Source: Bacillota bacterium
Lineage (GTDB): Bacteria > Bacillota > Clostridia > Acetivibrionales > DSM-1351
DNA length: 64,000 bases
Direction: 5' to 3'
Assembly: GCA_023400235.1 (NCBI GenBank)
Contig: JAEXFI010000046.1
Span: 13,431 to 77,430 of the forward strand
Below the pieces are notes generated by a model that did not search any database, was not told the DNA's origin, and worked only from the letters and a program-made list of their open reading frames with translations. Numbering within the stretch: position 1 is the first letter of the stretch; every line of letters begins with the position of its first letter. The position numbers were made by a program, and so were the translations under genes. Below are positions 26,921 through 35,681 of the stretch, one piece after another.

Positions 26921-27478
26921 ATGGGCAAATTGACAAGAGAAGAGGCCTGGGCTCTGTTGACAGAATACAATAAGGAGTCCTTTCACTTGAAGCATGCTCT
27001 GATTGTTGAGGGCACTATGAGATATTTTGCGGAAAAACTGGGCTATGAAAATGAGAAGGACTTCTGGGGAAGCGTAGGTCTGCTCCATGATCTGGATTTT
27101 GAGCAATATCCGCAGCAGCATTGTATAAAGCAGCAGGAAATTATGGCGGAAAGAGGTGTAGAGCCGACGGTAATCCGTGCAGCAGCAAGCCATGGCTATG
27201 CCCTTACCGTGGACATAGTGCCCGAACATCAGATGGAGAAGGTGCTGTATGCCGTCGACGAGTTGACGGGTCTTATAGGTGCGGTTGCGCTTATGCGTCC
27301 CTCCAAAAGCGTTTCCGACCTTGAGGTGAAATCAGTGAAGAAAAAGTACAAGACGGCGAATTTTGCCGCCGGCTGCTCCCGTGAGGTCATTGAGCGGGGG
27401 GCGGCAATGCTGGGCTGGGAACTGGATTATCTCATTGAGCAGACCATTCTGGCAATGCGGGAATTTGAGGGAATGTGA
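26921..27478 (+). CDS. HD-domain phosphohydrolase
   Basis: This 185-residue HD/HDIG-type metal-dependent hydrolase has the first His in HLKHALIVEG, the HD pair in GLLHDLDFEQYP, and a further His in ASHGYALTVD. The Asp ligand is probably in YAVDELTGLIGA. Such proteins hydrolyse nucleotides or phosphoesters, but the substrate here is unknown. It ends seven bases before the DUF362 gene, so the two form an operon. The weak GGGAAG before the ATG and the AAGGAG inside an upstream hairpin loop suggest modest or regulated translation. Confidence 0.82.
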   Translation: MGKLTREEAWALLTEYNKESFHLKHALIVEGTMRYFAEKLGYENEKDFWGSVGLLHDLDFEQYPQQHCIKQQEIMAERGVEPTVIRAAASHGYALTVDIVPEHQMEKVLYAVDELTGLIGAVALMRPSKSVSDLEVKSVKKKYKTANFAAGCSREVIERGAAMLGWELDYLIEQTILAMREFEGM

Positions 27479-27484
27479 GGGAAT

Positions 27485-28648
27485 ATGTCAAAAGTTGCGT
27501 TGTTGAAATGTAGCGTATACGAGGTTGACCAGATAGAGCAGGTACTCCGGGAAGGCTTTGAGCTTCTGGGCGGGGATAGCTTTTTGCGCCGGCTGATGCC
27601 TGTGGGCAGCAGTGTACTTTTAAAACCCAATCTCTTAAGTGTGGCTGGTAAGGGCTCCCCGGTAATTACACATTTTGCGGTCTTTGAGGCTGTAGTCAGG
27701 ATTGTCAGGGAGTACAGCGATAACGTTTCCTTTGGAGATTCACCGGGGCAGGAGGATACAAGGACTGCTGCCGAAAAGTCAGGCCTGATGGAAGTGGCAA
27801 ACCGGTATGGCGTCCAGTTTTGTGATTTTAACGATTCGGTGCACTGCAAGCTGGAAAGCCCTCTCATGTATAAGTACTGGAATGTTGCAAGGGGGCCCTG
27901 GGAGGCGGACGTGGTCATAACGCTTCCCAAGCTTAAAACCCATGCCATGATGTACTATACAGGAGCAGTCAAGAATCAGTTTGGCTGTATACCCGGAAGC
28001 CAAAAGGCTCAGTGGCATACAAAGCTGCCCGATTCAGCAAGCTTTGCAAAAATGCTTCTGGACTTGAACTCTGTGGTGCAAACAAGCTTTGCAATACTTG
28101 ACGGCATAGTTGCCATGGAGGGAAACGGGCCAAGAAACGGGACTCCCAAGCAGATGAATACCTTGATAATGGGTGAGTCACTGACTGCGGTGGACTCAAC
28201 TGCGGTCAGGCTCATTGGCTATAAGGACGTGCTGGCTGTTCCTGTATTGAAGGCGGCTCAGGATGCGGGTTGGGGAACAGTACTTCCTGGGGACATAGAG
28301 GTTTTGGGACGGAATATGGAGGAGATGAAGTGCAGGGATTTCAAGCTGTCCAGAAATGCTAAGGTGATAAACTTTCTGACTCCCGGGCTCACAAGCCTTG
28401 TATCCACAATGACAGCGCCCGACCCGGTGCTGGCGGAAGAGAAGTGCATTGGCTGCAGGAAATGCCAGGAGGTCTGCCCGGAGAAAGACAGGGTAATCTC
28501 TTTTACCCGGCACAAGGGCAAGGTTATACCCAGATGGGATTACAGCAAATGCATACGATGCTTCTGTTGTCAGGAGCTCTGTCCAAAAGGGGCCATAATC
28601 ACAAGGGACAAGGCCTTGAGCAGGCTGCTGGGTTTCAAAGGAAAGTGA
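27485..28648 (+). CDS. DUF362 protein with two 4Fe-4S clusters
   Basis: This 387-residue protein has an N-terminal DUF362 domain (~1-300), with VLLKPNLLSVAGKG, FGDSPGQEDT, LPKLKTHAMMYYTGAVKNQFG and GNGPRNGTPK. A C-terminal bacterial ferredoxin region (~318-370) carries the cysteine motifs CIGCRKCQEVCP and CIRCFCCQELCP. DUF362 proteins are often linked to anaerobic redox, but no reaction is established. The gene follows the HD protein at seven bases. No signal peptide is seen, so it is cytoplasmic. Confidence 0.88.
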   Translation: MSKVALLKCSVYEVDQIEQVLREGFELLGGDSFLRRLMPVGSSVLLKPNLLSVAGKGSPVITHFAVFEAVVRIVREYSDNVSFGDSPGQEDTRTAAEKSGLMEVANRYGVQFCDFNDSVHCKLESPLMYKYWNVARGPWEADVVITLPKLKTHAMMYYTGAVKNQFGCIPGSQKAQWHTKLPDSASFAKMLLDLNSVVQTSFAILDGIVAMEGNGPRNGTPKQMNTLIMGESLTAVDSTAVRLIGYKDVLAVPVLKAAQDAGWGTVLPGDIEVLGRNMEEMKCRDFKLSRNAKVINFLTPGLTSLVSTMTAPDPVLAEEKCIGCRKCQEVCPEKDRVISFTRHKGKVIPRWDYSKCIRCFCCQELCPKGAIITRDKALSRLLGFKGK

Positions 28649-28754
28649 TCATGGCTGTGCTTTCAGGCTTAAATAAGTGCTTTGGCTGCTTCCTGTTAAA
28701 AATTCCTTGAAAATATGCATAAAAATATATATAATTAAGCATAATGACATACAA

Positions 28755-28985
28755 GAGCGATGATAAAAGCTAGGATTTATTACTTTCATAAGAGAGCCGG
28801 CGGGTGGTGTGAGCCGGTGGAAGTGTAAATCGGTCCACTTTTTGAGCGTTCAATGAAAAGTTGAAAGGCTGGTACCCTTTACAGTACTTCTATATGAGTG
28901 GCCGGTGCAGCTTGTGCCGGCAATTTGGGTGGCAACGCGGAATACTTTCGTCCCAGCAGTAATCGGGATGAAGGTTTTTTTATTT
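28755..28985 (+). promoter_or_regulatory. Serine T-box riboswitch with terminator (serS leader)
   Basis: The T-box sequence gggtggcaacgcgg (28927-28940) precedes a terminator hairpin (arms 28945-28954 and 28965-28974, then seven T). The likely specifier is TCT (28889-28891), followed by A and the GAGTGG motif. TCT is a serine codon. The bulge TGGC would pair with the GCCA end of tRNA-Ser (discriminator G). Both reads agree with serS downstream. Uncharged tRNA-Ser should favour read-through. Confidence 0.9.
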
Positions 28986-29070
28986 GCTGCTGCAATTAAG
29001 AGCAAGACCTTGGTTTTGTTGGATACAACCTTTTTGTAAATAATAAATAAATAAGATTGGGAGTGGAATT

Positions 29071-30348
29071 ATGTTGGATTTAAAATTTGTGAGAGAAAAT
29101 ACCGAATTAGTCAAGCAGAACATAAAAAACAAGTTTCAGGACAAGAAGCTGGGTTTGGTGGATGAGGTTATTGCTCTTGACGCCGAGCTGAGGATTGCCA
29201 AGCAGGAGGCTGAAACCTTAAGGGCTGACAGGAACAAGATTTCAAAGCAGATTGGCGGTCTTATGGCTCAGGGAAAGAAGGAAGAGGCAGAAGAGCTTAA
29301 GAAAAAAGTAAATGACCAGGCTGCTCGTCTGGCTGAGCTGGAAGTGAAGGAAGACGAGCTTCAGTCAAAAGTCAGGACCATTATGATGACTATTCCCAAT
29401 ATTATTGATCCCAGCGTACCCATTGGCAAGGACGACAGTGAGAATGTGGAGGTTGAACGTTTCGGAGAACCTGCCTTAAAGGATTTTGAGGTTCCATACC
29501 ACACCGAAATCATGGAAAAATTGAGCGGGATAGATTTGGACAGTGCACGAAAAGTGGCAGGAAACGGTTTTTATTACCTGATGGGCAATATTGCAAGACT
29601 TCATTCCGCCGTAATATCTTATGCGAGAGATTTCATGATAGACAGGGGCTTTACATACTGTATTCCTCCTTTTATGATCAGAAGTGAAGTTGTAACTGGT
29701 GTTATGAGCTTTGCTGAAATGGATGCAATGATGTACAAAATCGAGGGTGAGGATTTGTACCTGATTGGAACCAGCGAACATTCCATGATTGGTAAATTTA
29801 TTGATACTATTTTACCCGAAAGCACTTTGCCCCAGACCTTGACCAGCTATTCACCCTGCTTCAGAAAAGAAAAGGGAGCCCATGGTCTGGAGGAAAGAGG
29901 AGTCTACCGTATACACCAGTTTGAAAAGCAGGAGATGATAGTGGTCTGCAAGCCGGAGGACAGTATGGAGTGGTACCAGAAGCTCTGGAAGAACACCGTT
30001 GACCTGTTCCGCTCACTTGATATACCTGTAAGAACGCTGGAATGCTGTTCAGGTGACCTTGCAGACCTCAAGGTGAAGTCGGTGGATATTGAAGCCTGGT
30101 CACCAAGACAGAAAAAGTATTTTGAAGTGGGAAGCTGCTCAAATCTGGGGGATGCTCAGGCCCGCCGTCTGAAAATCCGAGTTGACGGAAATGACGGCAA
30201 GTACTTTGCACATACCTTGAACAATACTGTTGTTGCCCCCCCGAGAATGCTGATAGCCTTTCTTGAGAACAATCTCAATGCCGACGGCTCTGTGAATATC
30301 CCCGCTGCTCTGCAGCCGTATATGGGCGGAATGGCAGTTATCAAATAA
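29071..30348 (+). CDS. serS: Seryl-tRNA synthetase
   Basis: This 425-residue class II synthetase charges tRNA-Ser with serine. The N-terminal tRNA-binding coiled coil spans residues ~1-105 (LRADRNKISKQIG, charged heptads). The catalytic core has motif 2 at FRKEKGAHGLEERGVYRIHQFEKQE (split here: FRKEKGAHG and RIHQFEKQE) and motif 3 in NNTVVAPPRMLIAFLEN. It has normal length and good codon use. It is controlled by the serine T-box and ended by a terminator at 30368. Confidence 0.97.
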   Translation: MLDLKFVRENTELVKQNIKNKFQDKKLGLVDEVIALDAELRIAKQEAETLRADRNKISKQIGGLMAQGKKEEAEELKKKVNDQAARLAELEVKEDELQSKVRTIMMTIPNIIDPSVPIGKDDSENVEVERFGEPALKDFEVPYHTEIMEKLSGIDLDSARKVAGNGFYYLMGNIARLHSAVISYARDFMIDRGFTYCIPPFMIRSEVVTGVMSFAEMDAMMYKIEGEDLYLIGTSEHSMIGKFIDTILPESTLPQTLTSYSPCFRKEKGAHGLEERGVYRIHQFEKQEMIVVCKPEDSMEWYQKLWKNTVDLFRSLDIPVRTLECCSGDLADLKVKSVDIEAWSPRQKKYFEVGSCSNLGDAQARRLKIRVDGNDGKYFAHTLNNTVVAPPRMLIAFLENNLNADGSVNIPAALQPYMGGMAVIK

Positions 30349-30367
30349 ATTGCTACAAGATTTATAT

Positions 30368-30425
30368 AGGAGTTGCAGCGTGAGGCGCTTTTTGGAAGCC
30401 TGCCGGATGCTGCAGCTCCTTTTTA
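30368..30425 (+). terminator. Terminator of serS
   Basis: AGGAGTTGCAGC pairs with GCTGCAGCTCCT (12 bp, one wobble), followed by five T. Confidence 0.88.
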
Positions 30426-30510
30426 CGTGAAAGTATTCAAAGCGCAGTTGAGTTTCCCGAATATAAAAATTAACAAGATATTCATAACCATAACCCCAAG
30501 GGCATATATA

Positions 30511-30539
30511 TACAGTGTATCTCTTACAGATACACTGTA
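30511..30539. promoter_or_regulatory. Perfect 12-bp inverted repeat upstream of spoIIID
   Basis: TACAGTGTATCT and AGATACACTGTA flank a five-base loop, with no T-run after it. It lies about 120 bases upstream of the spoIIID start and overlaps a GATACACT stretch resembling a SigE -10 element (CATACA-T). It may be an operator or part of the mother-cell promoter; the assignment is uncertain. Confidence 0.4.
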
Positions 30540-30660
30540 GACATTGCCTGTGCAGCTTTATAAGCCGATTACGGCAAAATGTTTGTTTGCCGAACCAGGT
30601 CATTGTAATTGGCTTAGCCTGCTTTGCAGTAATTTTGCCTTATTAAAGGGGGGTATATGG

Positions 30661-30900
30661 TTGAAGGAATATATAGAGGAACGGGTCTTGGAACTCGCAA
30701 ATTATATTATTGACAAAAAGACTACAGTACGATATGCTGCTAAAAAGTTCGGGATCAGCAAAAGCACAGTACACACCGTTGTAGCAAAATGGAATGGAAT
30801 ATTGATTATATCCTTAAATTTTGCTAAAAGGGTTGAAACTACTAAAGAGCAAATAAAAGATGGAAGATACCCCTTGGTTATAGGGGGTGGAATCCTTTGA
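30661..30900 (+). pseudogene. spoIIID: spoIIID, 5' portion, interrupted by mobile element
   Basis: Codons 1-38 are the N-terminal half of SpoIIID, the mother-cell sporulation DNA-binding regulator: start TTG 30661 after AAAGGGGGG, then KEYIEERVLELANY and the helix-turn-helix start AAKKFGISKSTVH. After CAC (30772-30774) the frame enters the element and reads unrelated residues (TVVAKWNG...) to a TGA at 30898-30900. Joining base 30768 to 48194 at the shared GTACACA core restores 82 codons in frame with KDVTERLEKINP. The gene is therefore interrupted, not decayed, and is probably repairable by excision. Confidence 0.9.
30769..30775. other. Left attachment core (attL)
   Basis: The core GTACACA is shared with 48194-48200. 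The left flank AGCAAAAGCACA is host spoIIID and the right flank CCGTTGTAGC is element. The core falls on the Val-His codons of the SpoIIID recognition-helix segment STVHK. Confidence 0.85.
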
Positions 30901-31151
30901 AAGAATACATTGAGGAAAGGGTTTTGGAACTGGCAGAATATCTTATAAGCAATAAATCAACTGTAAGGGATACTGCTAAAAAATATGGAATTTCAAAGTC
31001 TACGGTACATAAGGATTTAGCAGATAGATTACCAAATATAAACCCGATAATTGCAGCACAGGCTAAAGAAGTAATGGATATTAATAAAGCTGAGAGGCAT
31101 ATTAGGGGTGGCGAGGCTACAAAACACAAATATGCTTATGATAAAATTTGA
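30897..31151 (+). CDS. spoIIID: Element-encoded intact SpoIIID
   Basis: This complete 84-residue SpoIIID (start KEYIEERVLELAEY, HTH AAKKYGISKSTVHKDLADRL in two parts, ending RHIRGGEATKHKY) would bind DNA and set mother-cell gene expression during sporulation. It starts with TTG 30897 after AGGGGGTGG at six bases. That TTG overlaps the TGA of the interrupted host frame (TTGA), so translation of the broken host ORF would feed directly into it. The sequence differs from the host copy in both halves, so it is not a recent local duplication. It probably covers host SpoIIID function while the element is integrated. Confidence 0.9.
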   Translation: MKEYIEERVLELAEYLISNKSTVRDTAKKYGISKSTVHKDLADRLPNINPIIAAQAKEVMDINKAERHIRGGEATKHKYAYDKI

Positions 31152-31305
31152 AGATTATAAGAATTGGAGGGTATTAAATTATGATACCCTCTAATTTTTT
31201 TATATTAATATAACTAAATTAATAAATAGTCTACATATTTTTTTGTGTCAGACCGAATTTTGCTATATACTTTAACAAGATAAAAATGAATTTAAAGGAT
31301 TTTAT

Positions 31306-31992
31306 ATGGGATTAAATGATGAGGAACTTATTGAAGGGACATTTATTGAAGAAAGCAAAAACAGATTTATATGTACAGTACTAATTAATAATGTTAGACA
31401 TGAATGCTACGTATCAAGTTCATCAAGGCTAGAGAACTTTATAAATCTGAAAAATAAAAGAGTATTATTGTCGAACAATCATACAAAAGGAAAGCGGACA
31501 AGATATACCTTATTTGCTGTATACCATAGAAAAAAGCTCATAATACTTAATTTAAATATTGTAAACAAATTGTTTGAGTATATTATTAAGTCAGGTCAAT
31601 ACACTGAGTATCATGGGTATGATACGGTTAAAAAAGAGTCGGAGTATAGAGGCTACAAGGCGGATATACTTCTTGACGGTACGGAGAAGCTCATTATTGA
31701 AAATAAAGCATTAATAAGCACAGACAAAAATATAGAATTTCCTACAGTTTATTCAGAGCGAGCAATAAGGCAGCTTAAAAAGCTAGATATGTTATTAAGT
31801 GAAGGCTGCAAGGTCTATTACAATTTTATTGCGCTCAGCCCTTTTATAAATTCGGTGCAAATAAGTAATAAGGAAGTTGAATATAATAGAGCTTTTATGC
31901 AATGTGTTAATCATGGAATGCAGGTTAATGGATATAGGTTATATTATGAAGCTAATATATTAAAAAGTAAAAGAATACAAGTTGTTATTTGA
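31306..31992 (+). CDS. SfsA-like nuclease
   Basis: This 228-residue protein has the layout of SfsA: an N-terminal OB-like part with RFICTVLINN, HECYVSSSSRL and VLLSNN, and a C-terminal nuclease part with YKADILLDG, the putative catalytic E/K of LIIENKAL, FPTVYSERAIRQLKKLDML and ANILKSKRI. SfsA proteins are DNA/RNA nucleases. Several conserved residues of housekeeping SfsA (CPNTGSM) are replaced by YVSSSSRL, so it is a divergent member. Its place next to two DNA methyltransferases suggests a defence role, but that is inference. Confidence 0.65.
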   Translation: MGLNDEELIEGTFIEESKNRFICTVLINNVRHECYVSSSSRLENFINLKNKRVLLSNNHTKGKRTRYTLFAVYHRKKLIILNLNIVNKLFEYIIKSGQYTEYHGYDTVKKESEYRGYKADILLDGTEKLIIENKALISTDKNIEFPTVYSERAIRQLKKLDMLLSEGCKVYYNFIALSPFINSVQISNKEVEYNRAFMQCVNHGMQVNGYRLYYEANILKSKRIQVVI

Positions 31993-32157
31993 AGAATGCT
32001 CTCTATTAGTGGGTTTTAGCTGATAAAACAGTTAAAGTATTTATAATGTGTGATCAATTTATGTAGGACCAAAATATTATATAATCTATTGATTACTAAC
32101 ACAATATGCGATAATATTATTAAGAAGTTAAATTGAATAAGCAAGATAGGTGAAGCA

Positions 32158-33591
32158 ATGACTAATAATATACAGGCACTAAGACTCGAAAATGGGCTAT
32201 CAGTATCAGAGCTAGCTACATACCTTAATGTTACACCGTCATATATTACAAAAATAGAAAAAGGGGAATTTGAAATTACATCAGCATTAGAAACCAAACT
32301 AATTCAATTATTTTTATGTAATAAAAAACAACTGACTGAAACAGTACAAGAGCAGACTATGTTATATTCTTTCACTGCTAAAGACGTTACATTTAAAAAT
32401 AATAACCAGATATCAGTACATAGATGGTATCCATATATTGAGGGATACTCAGAGGTTTTTGTCAAAAATATACTATCAAATTACAATAACGATAAAACGG
32501 TGTATGACCCTTTTAATGGGAGTGGAACAACTATGCTTACTTCTGCGTATATGGGCTTTAATGTATTAGCATCTGAAATTAATCCACTAATGAGATTTAT
32601 AGCTGACACAAAAGTTAATTCAGTTTATAACATTATTAATGATGTCAACAAGGTGAAATTGCTAGAATCGTACATTGATAGTTATAACAATATCTTTGAT
32701 AATGAATATCCAGATGTAATGGACTCGAAATATATAAATGACTGCTATATAAATGATAATTTTTTTGAGGATAGCGTTATAAAACAACTGGCATATATTA
32801 AAAGTACAATACAAGGGATATTTGATATTGATGTTAAAGCAGTACTGAGATTAGCATTAGCAGCAATAATTGTTGATAGTTCTAATATGATAAGAGCTGC
32901 TGACCTAAGAAGAAGAACTCCTGACGAATATGACAATCAAGGGGGGGCCATCAGCAGATTTAAATCTAAACTCAACCATATATTATCAGATATACTGTCA
33001 CTTGAAATTTATCCTTTAAGGAATGCAATTTTCATTTCAGACAATGCAAAAGCAGTTGATTGCCGATATCGGAACAGTGTAGATGTTGTGATTACATCTC
33101 CACCATACATGAATGGTACAAATTACTTTAGAAATACGAAATTGGAACTATGGATTTTAGATTTTATAAGTAATAGGGATGATTTAAAAAGCTTTAGGCG
33201 ACAGGCTATTACAGCGGGAATTAATAATGTATCAAGTGATATTAGACTTGAAACTACTTTTGATTTTGTGGAAATATATGCATCTAAGTTAGACGAAATA
33301 TCTCCAGATAAACGCATTCCTAAAATGGTTAGAGCTTACTTTAATGATATGTCAAAGGTATTTTCAAACATGGAGATGATGCTAAGGGAAGATGGCAAAA
33401 TATATTTTGACATAGGTGATTCAGAATACTACGGGGTTCATATCCCGGTAGATGAACTAATAGTAGTCATAGCTGAAAGATGCGGGCTTACGCTAAGTGA
33501 AAGCATTATTACAAGAAAAAGAAAATCAAAAAAAGGTACTACATTGACCCAAAAATTGCTAGTATTTACGAAGGGTGACAGTAATTTATGA
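32158..33591 (+). CDS. DNA methyltransferase with N-terminal XRE helix-turn-helix
   Basis: In this 477-residue protein, residues ~4-60 are an XRE-type DNA-binding domain (LRLENGLSVSELATYLNVTP, then SYITKIEKGEFEI). The methyltransferase follows, with SAM-binding motif I DPFNGSGTT (residues 117-125) and catalytic motif IV TSPPY (313-317), typical of N4-cytosine or N6-adenine enzymes. The N-terminal HTH could repress its own operon, as known for some restriction-modification methyltransferases. Its stop overlaps the ATG of the next methyltransferase (ATGA). Part of a probable restriction-modification cassette. Confidence 0.85.
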   Translation: MTNNIQALRLENGLSVSELATYLNVTPSYITKIEKGEFEITSALETKLIQLFLCNKKQLTETVQEQTMLYSFTAKDVTFKNNNQISVHRWYPYIEGYSEVFVKNILSNYNNDKTVYDPFNGSGTTMLTSAYMGFNVLASEINPLMRFIADTKVNSVYNIINDVNKVKLLESYIDSYNNIFDNEYPDVMDSKYINDCYINDNFFEDSVIKQLAYIKSTIQGIFDIDVKAVLRLALAAIIVDSSNMIRAADLRRRTPDEYDNQGGAISRFKSKLNHILSDILSLEIYPLRNAIFISDNAKAVDCRYRNSVDVVITSPPYMNGTNYFRNTKLELWILDFISNRDDLKSFRRQAITAGINNVSSDIRLETTFDFVEIYASKLDEISPDKRIPKMVRAYFNDMSKVFSNMEMMLREDGKIYFDIGDSEYYGVHIPVDELIVVIAERCGLTLSESIITRKRKSKKGTTLTQKLLVFTKGDSNL

Positions 33592-34736
33592 CAAGAGATA
33601 AACTAAAAATATTCCAAGAACACCTACCATACAAGGATGAGCCCTACATAAAAAAGAATTGGGGCAACGCTATGCATTCATTATGTTCATACCAAGGTAA
33701 GCTTAAACCGGCCATAGCATATCACCTTATAAAAGAATTTACAGCTAAAGGTGAAATGGTCTTAGACCCATTTTGCGGGATTGGAACCATACCCTTTGAG
33801 GCCTGTTTGCAAGAAAGACAAGGCATAGGTATTGATATTAATCCTATAGCATATGCAAATACTATAGCTAAAATTAGTATTTTAGACCAGAATAGTATTC
33901 ACAGAGAGATTGAAAAGTTATCAATGTATATTTCGAATAACAGTATTAATGAAGAAGACTGGGAAATGGTTAACATTAAGCTCCCAATTAATAATGGAAT
34001 AATTGCCGATTATTATCACAATGAAACACTAAAAGAAATACTACTGGCCCGGAAATACTTTTTAAGTCTGGATTATGACAGTCCAGAATTGAATTTTGTT
34101 AAAGCCTGTGTGTTACATATATTACATGGAAATAGACCATATGCACTTAGTAAGAGGTCAAATAATCAGACACCTTTAAAGCCAAGAGTAGATGAAGTAG
34201 CACAGTACAAAAACCTTGTAGAAAAACTAAATTCAAAGGCGAACCGTATGATAAAATCATTGCATTATGGCGAGTCCTTCGTAAAAGGACGGGCTATAAT
34301 GGACTCATTATTTAATATTAATGACCTAAATGGACAAATTGATATAATAATTACATCACCTCCATTTGCAGATAGTACAAAATTTTATTCGAGTAATTGG
34401 CTTAGACTTTGGTTCTGTGGCTGGGATAGCAGCAATTTCGATGGATATAAAACACAATTCATTGATTATAGGCAAAAGCAAAATTTCGATATTACATATG
34501 ATGAAGTCTTTAACTACTTTTATCGAGTTTTAAAACCCAATGGTAGAATTATATTACATCTTGGAAAAACAAATAAAATCGATATGGGGAGAAAAATATC
34601 AGAGATTTTATTGCAAAATAGCAAATTTGACATACTAGGGTTGGTAGAAGAAAATGTTGGTCATTGCAATAAGCATGGGATAAGAGACCAAGGTTCAACG
34701 ACTGAGCACCAATTTCTCTTTATATCAAGAAAATAA
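33588..34736 (+). CDS. Second DNA methyltransferase
   Basis: This 382-residue SAM-dependent DNA methyltransferase has motif I DPFCGIGTIPFEA (from residue 60) and motif IV TSPPF (256-260), consistent with an amino-methyltransferase (N4-C or N6-A). The segment LKPNGRIILHLGK is a further methyltransferase strand. It overlaps the previous methyltransferase by four bases, so both are translated together. Two different methyltransferases side by side fit an asymmetric recognition site where each strand needs its own enzyme; that is inference. Confidence 0.85.
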   Translation: MTRDKLKIFQEHLPYKDEPYIKKNWGNAMHSLCSYQGKLKPAIAYHLIKEFTAKGEMVLDPFCGIGTIPFEACLQERQGIGIDINPIAYANTIAKISILDQNSIHREIEKLSMYISNNSINEEDWEMVNIKLPINNGIIADYYHNETLKEILLARKYFLSLDYDSPELNFVKACVLHILHGNRPYALSKRSNNQTPLKPRVDEVAQYKNLVEKLNSKANRMIKSLHYGESFVKGRAIMDSLFNINDLNGQIDIIITSPPFADSTKFYSSNWLRLWFCGWDSSNFDGYKTQFIDYRQKQNFDITYDEVFNYFYRVLKPNGRIILHLGKTNKIDMGRKISEILLQNSKFDILGLVEENVGHCNKHGIRDQGSTTEHQFLFISRK

Positions 34737-34791
34737 TTATAAGTACATTAACAGTTTACTTATACAAGTACGATTGAGAAGGAGTATGACT

Positions 34792-35661
34792 ATGCAAAGA
34801 GGGATTACGATATCATTATTCTTAGTTGATGGAGATCCATCAGGAATTACGTGCGTATATTTATCAAGCTGGACAGGGCAATGTATTAAGATACCAAGAA
34901 ACCTTTTGGATAGAGCACAAAGTAGAGCCGAAGTAAATTGCATGGGAATCTACCTCCTTTTTGGTATAAGTGAAGATAACCCAGATGAACGGATAGTTTA
35001 TGTAGGTGAGGCGGATAATGTCTATAGAAGGTTAATTCAACATACAAATGACGAAGATAAGCTATTTTGGAATGAGGCAATTGTATTTACCTCTAAGGAT
35101 AATTTTTTAACAAAAGGGCATGTAAAATATTTGGAGCATGAGTTAATAGTCATGGCAAAAAAGAATTCAGTATACACAGTCAACAATAAAAATAGTGCGA
35201 CAAAGTCCGCTTTACCAGAAATGGTTGTATGCGATGTAGAAGCTTATTTAGATAATATTAAAATTATTTTACCAGCGTTAGGGTATGACTTACTAACTGA
35301 AGCTTATCATAGAAACAAAGAAGATACTAAAATATATTATTTTGAGCAATCTGGAGTTAACGCCAAAGGAATATCTACAAATACAGGTTTTACAGTCCTA
35401 AAAGGGAGTGAAGTATCTTCTACGGTAAAAGATTCACTTTCAATAGGATACAAAAATAGACGTGATATTTTATTTGATAAAAAAATAATTAAGCCTGTAA
35501 ATGGTAAATTAGTTTTTACTAAGGATTACGATTTTTCAAGCCCATCAACGGCAGCTGCGCTAATTGTAGGTTATGCAATTAATGGAAGGCAATACTGGAA
35601 AGATGCTAATGGGAAAAGCCTAAAAGATAATGAGGAGGAGATACTTAAGGACAATAAATAA
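34792..35661 (+). CDS. GIY-YIG nuclease family protein with DUF4357-like C-terminus
   Basis: This 289-residue protein has a GIY-YIG domain at ~50-140: GIYLLFG (residue 52 onward), then IVYVGEADNVYRRLIQH with the catalytic-type Arg, and a possible metal-ligand Glu in KYLEHELIVMA. The C-terminus (~230-285) has SSPSTAAALIVGYAINGRQYWKD, the DUF4357 pattern often found on restriction-linked proteins. ATG 34792 is picked because GGAG lies seven bases upstream. A GIY-YIG nuclease beside two methyltransferases is a good candidate restriction enzyme. Confidence 0.82.
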   Translation: MQRGITISLFLVDGDPSGITCVYLSSWTGQCIKIPRNLLDRAQSRAEVNCMGIYLLFGISEDNPDERIVYVGEADNVYRRLIQHTNDEDKLFWNEAIVFTSKDNFLTKGHVKYLEHELIVMAKKNSVYTVNNKNSATKSALPEMVVCDVEAYLDNIKIILPALGYDLLTEAYHRNKEDTKIYYFEQSGVNAKGISTNTGFTVLKGSEVSSTVKDSLSIGYKNRRDILFDKKIIKPVNGKLVFTKDYDFSSPSTAAALIVGYAINGRQYWKDANGKSLKDNEEEILKDNK

Positions 35662-35681
35662 TTTTCCTCCTCATTACTCAA

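Noticed and set aside
30661..31151. Simple tandem duplication of spoIIID explaining the two copies
   Set aside because: The missing 3' half of the first copy is found at 48194 with a matching core, and the second copy has diverged across its length.
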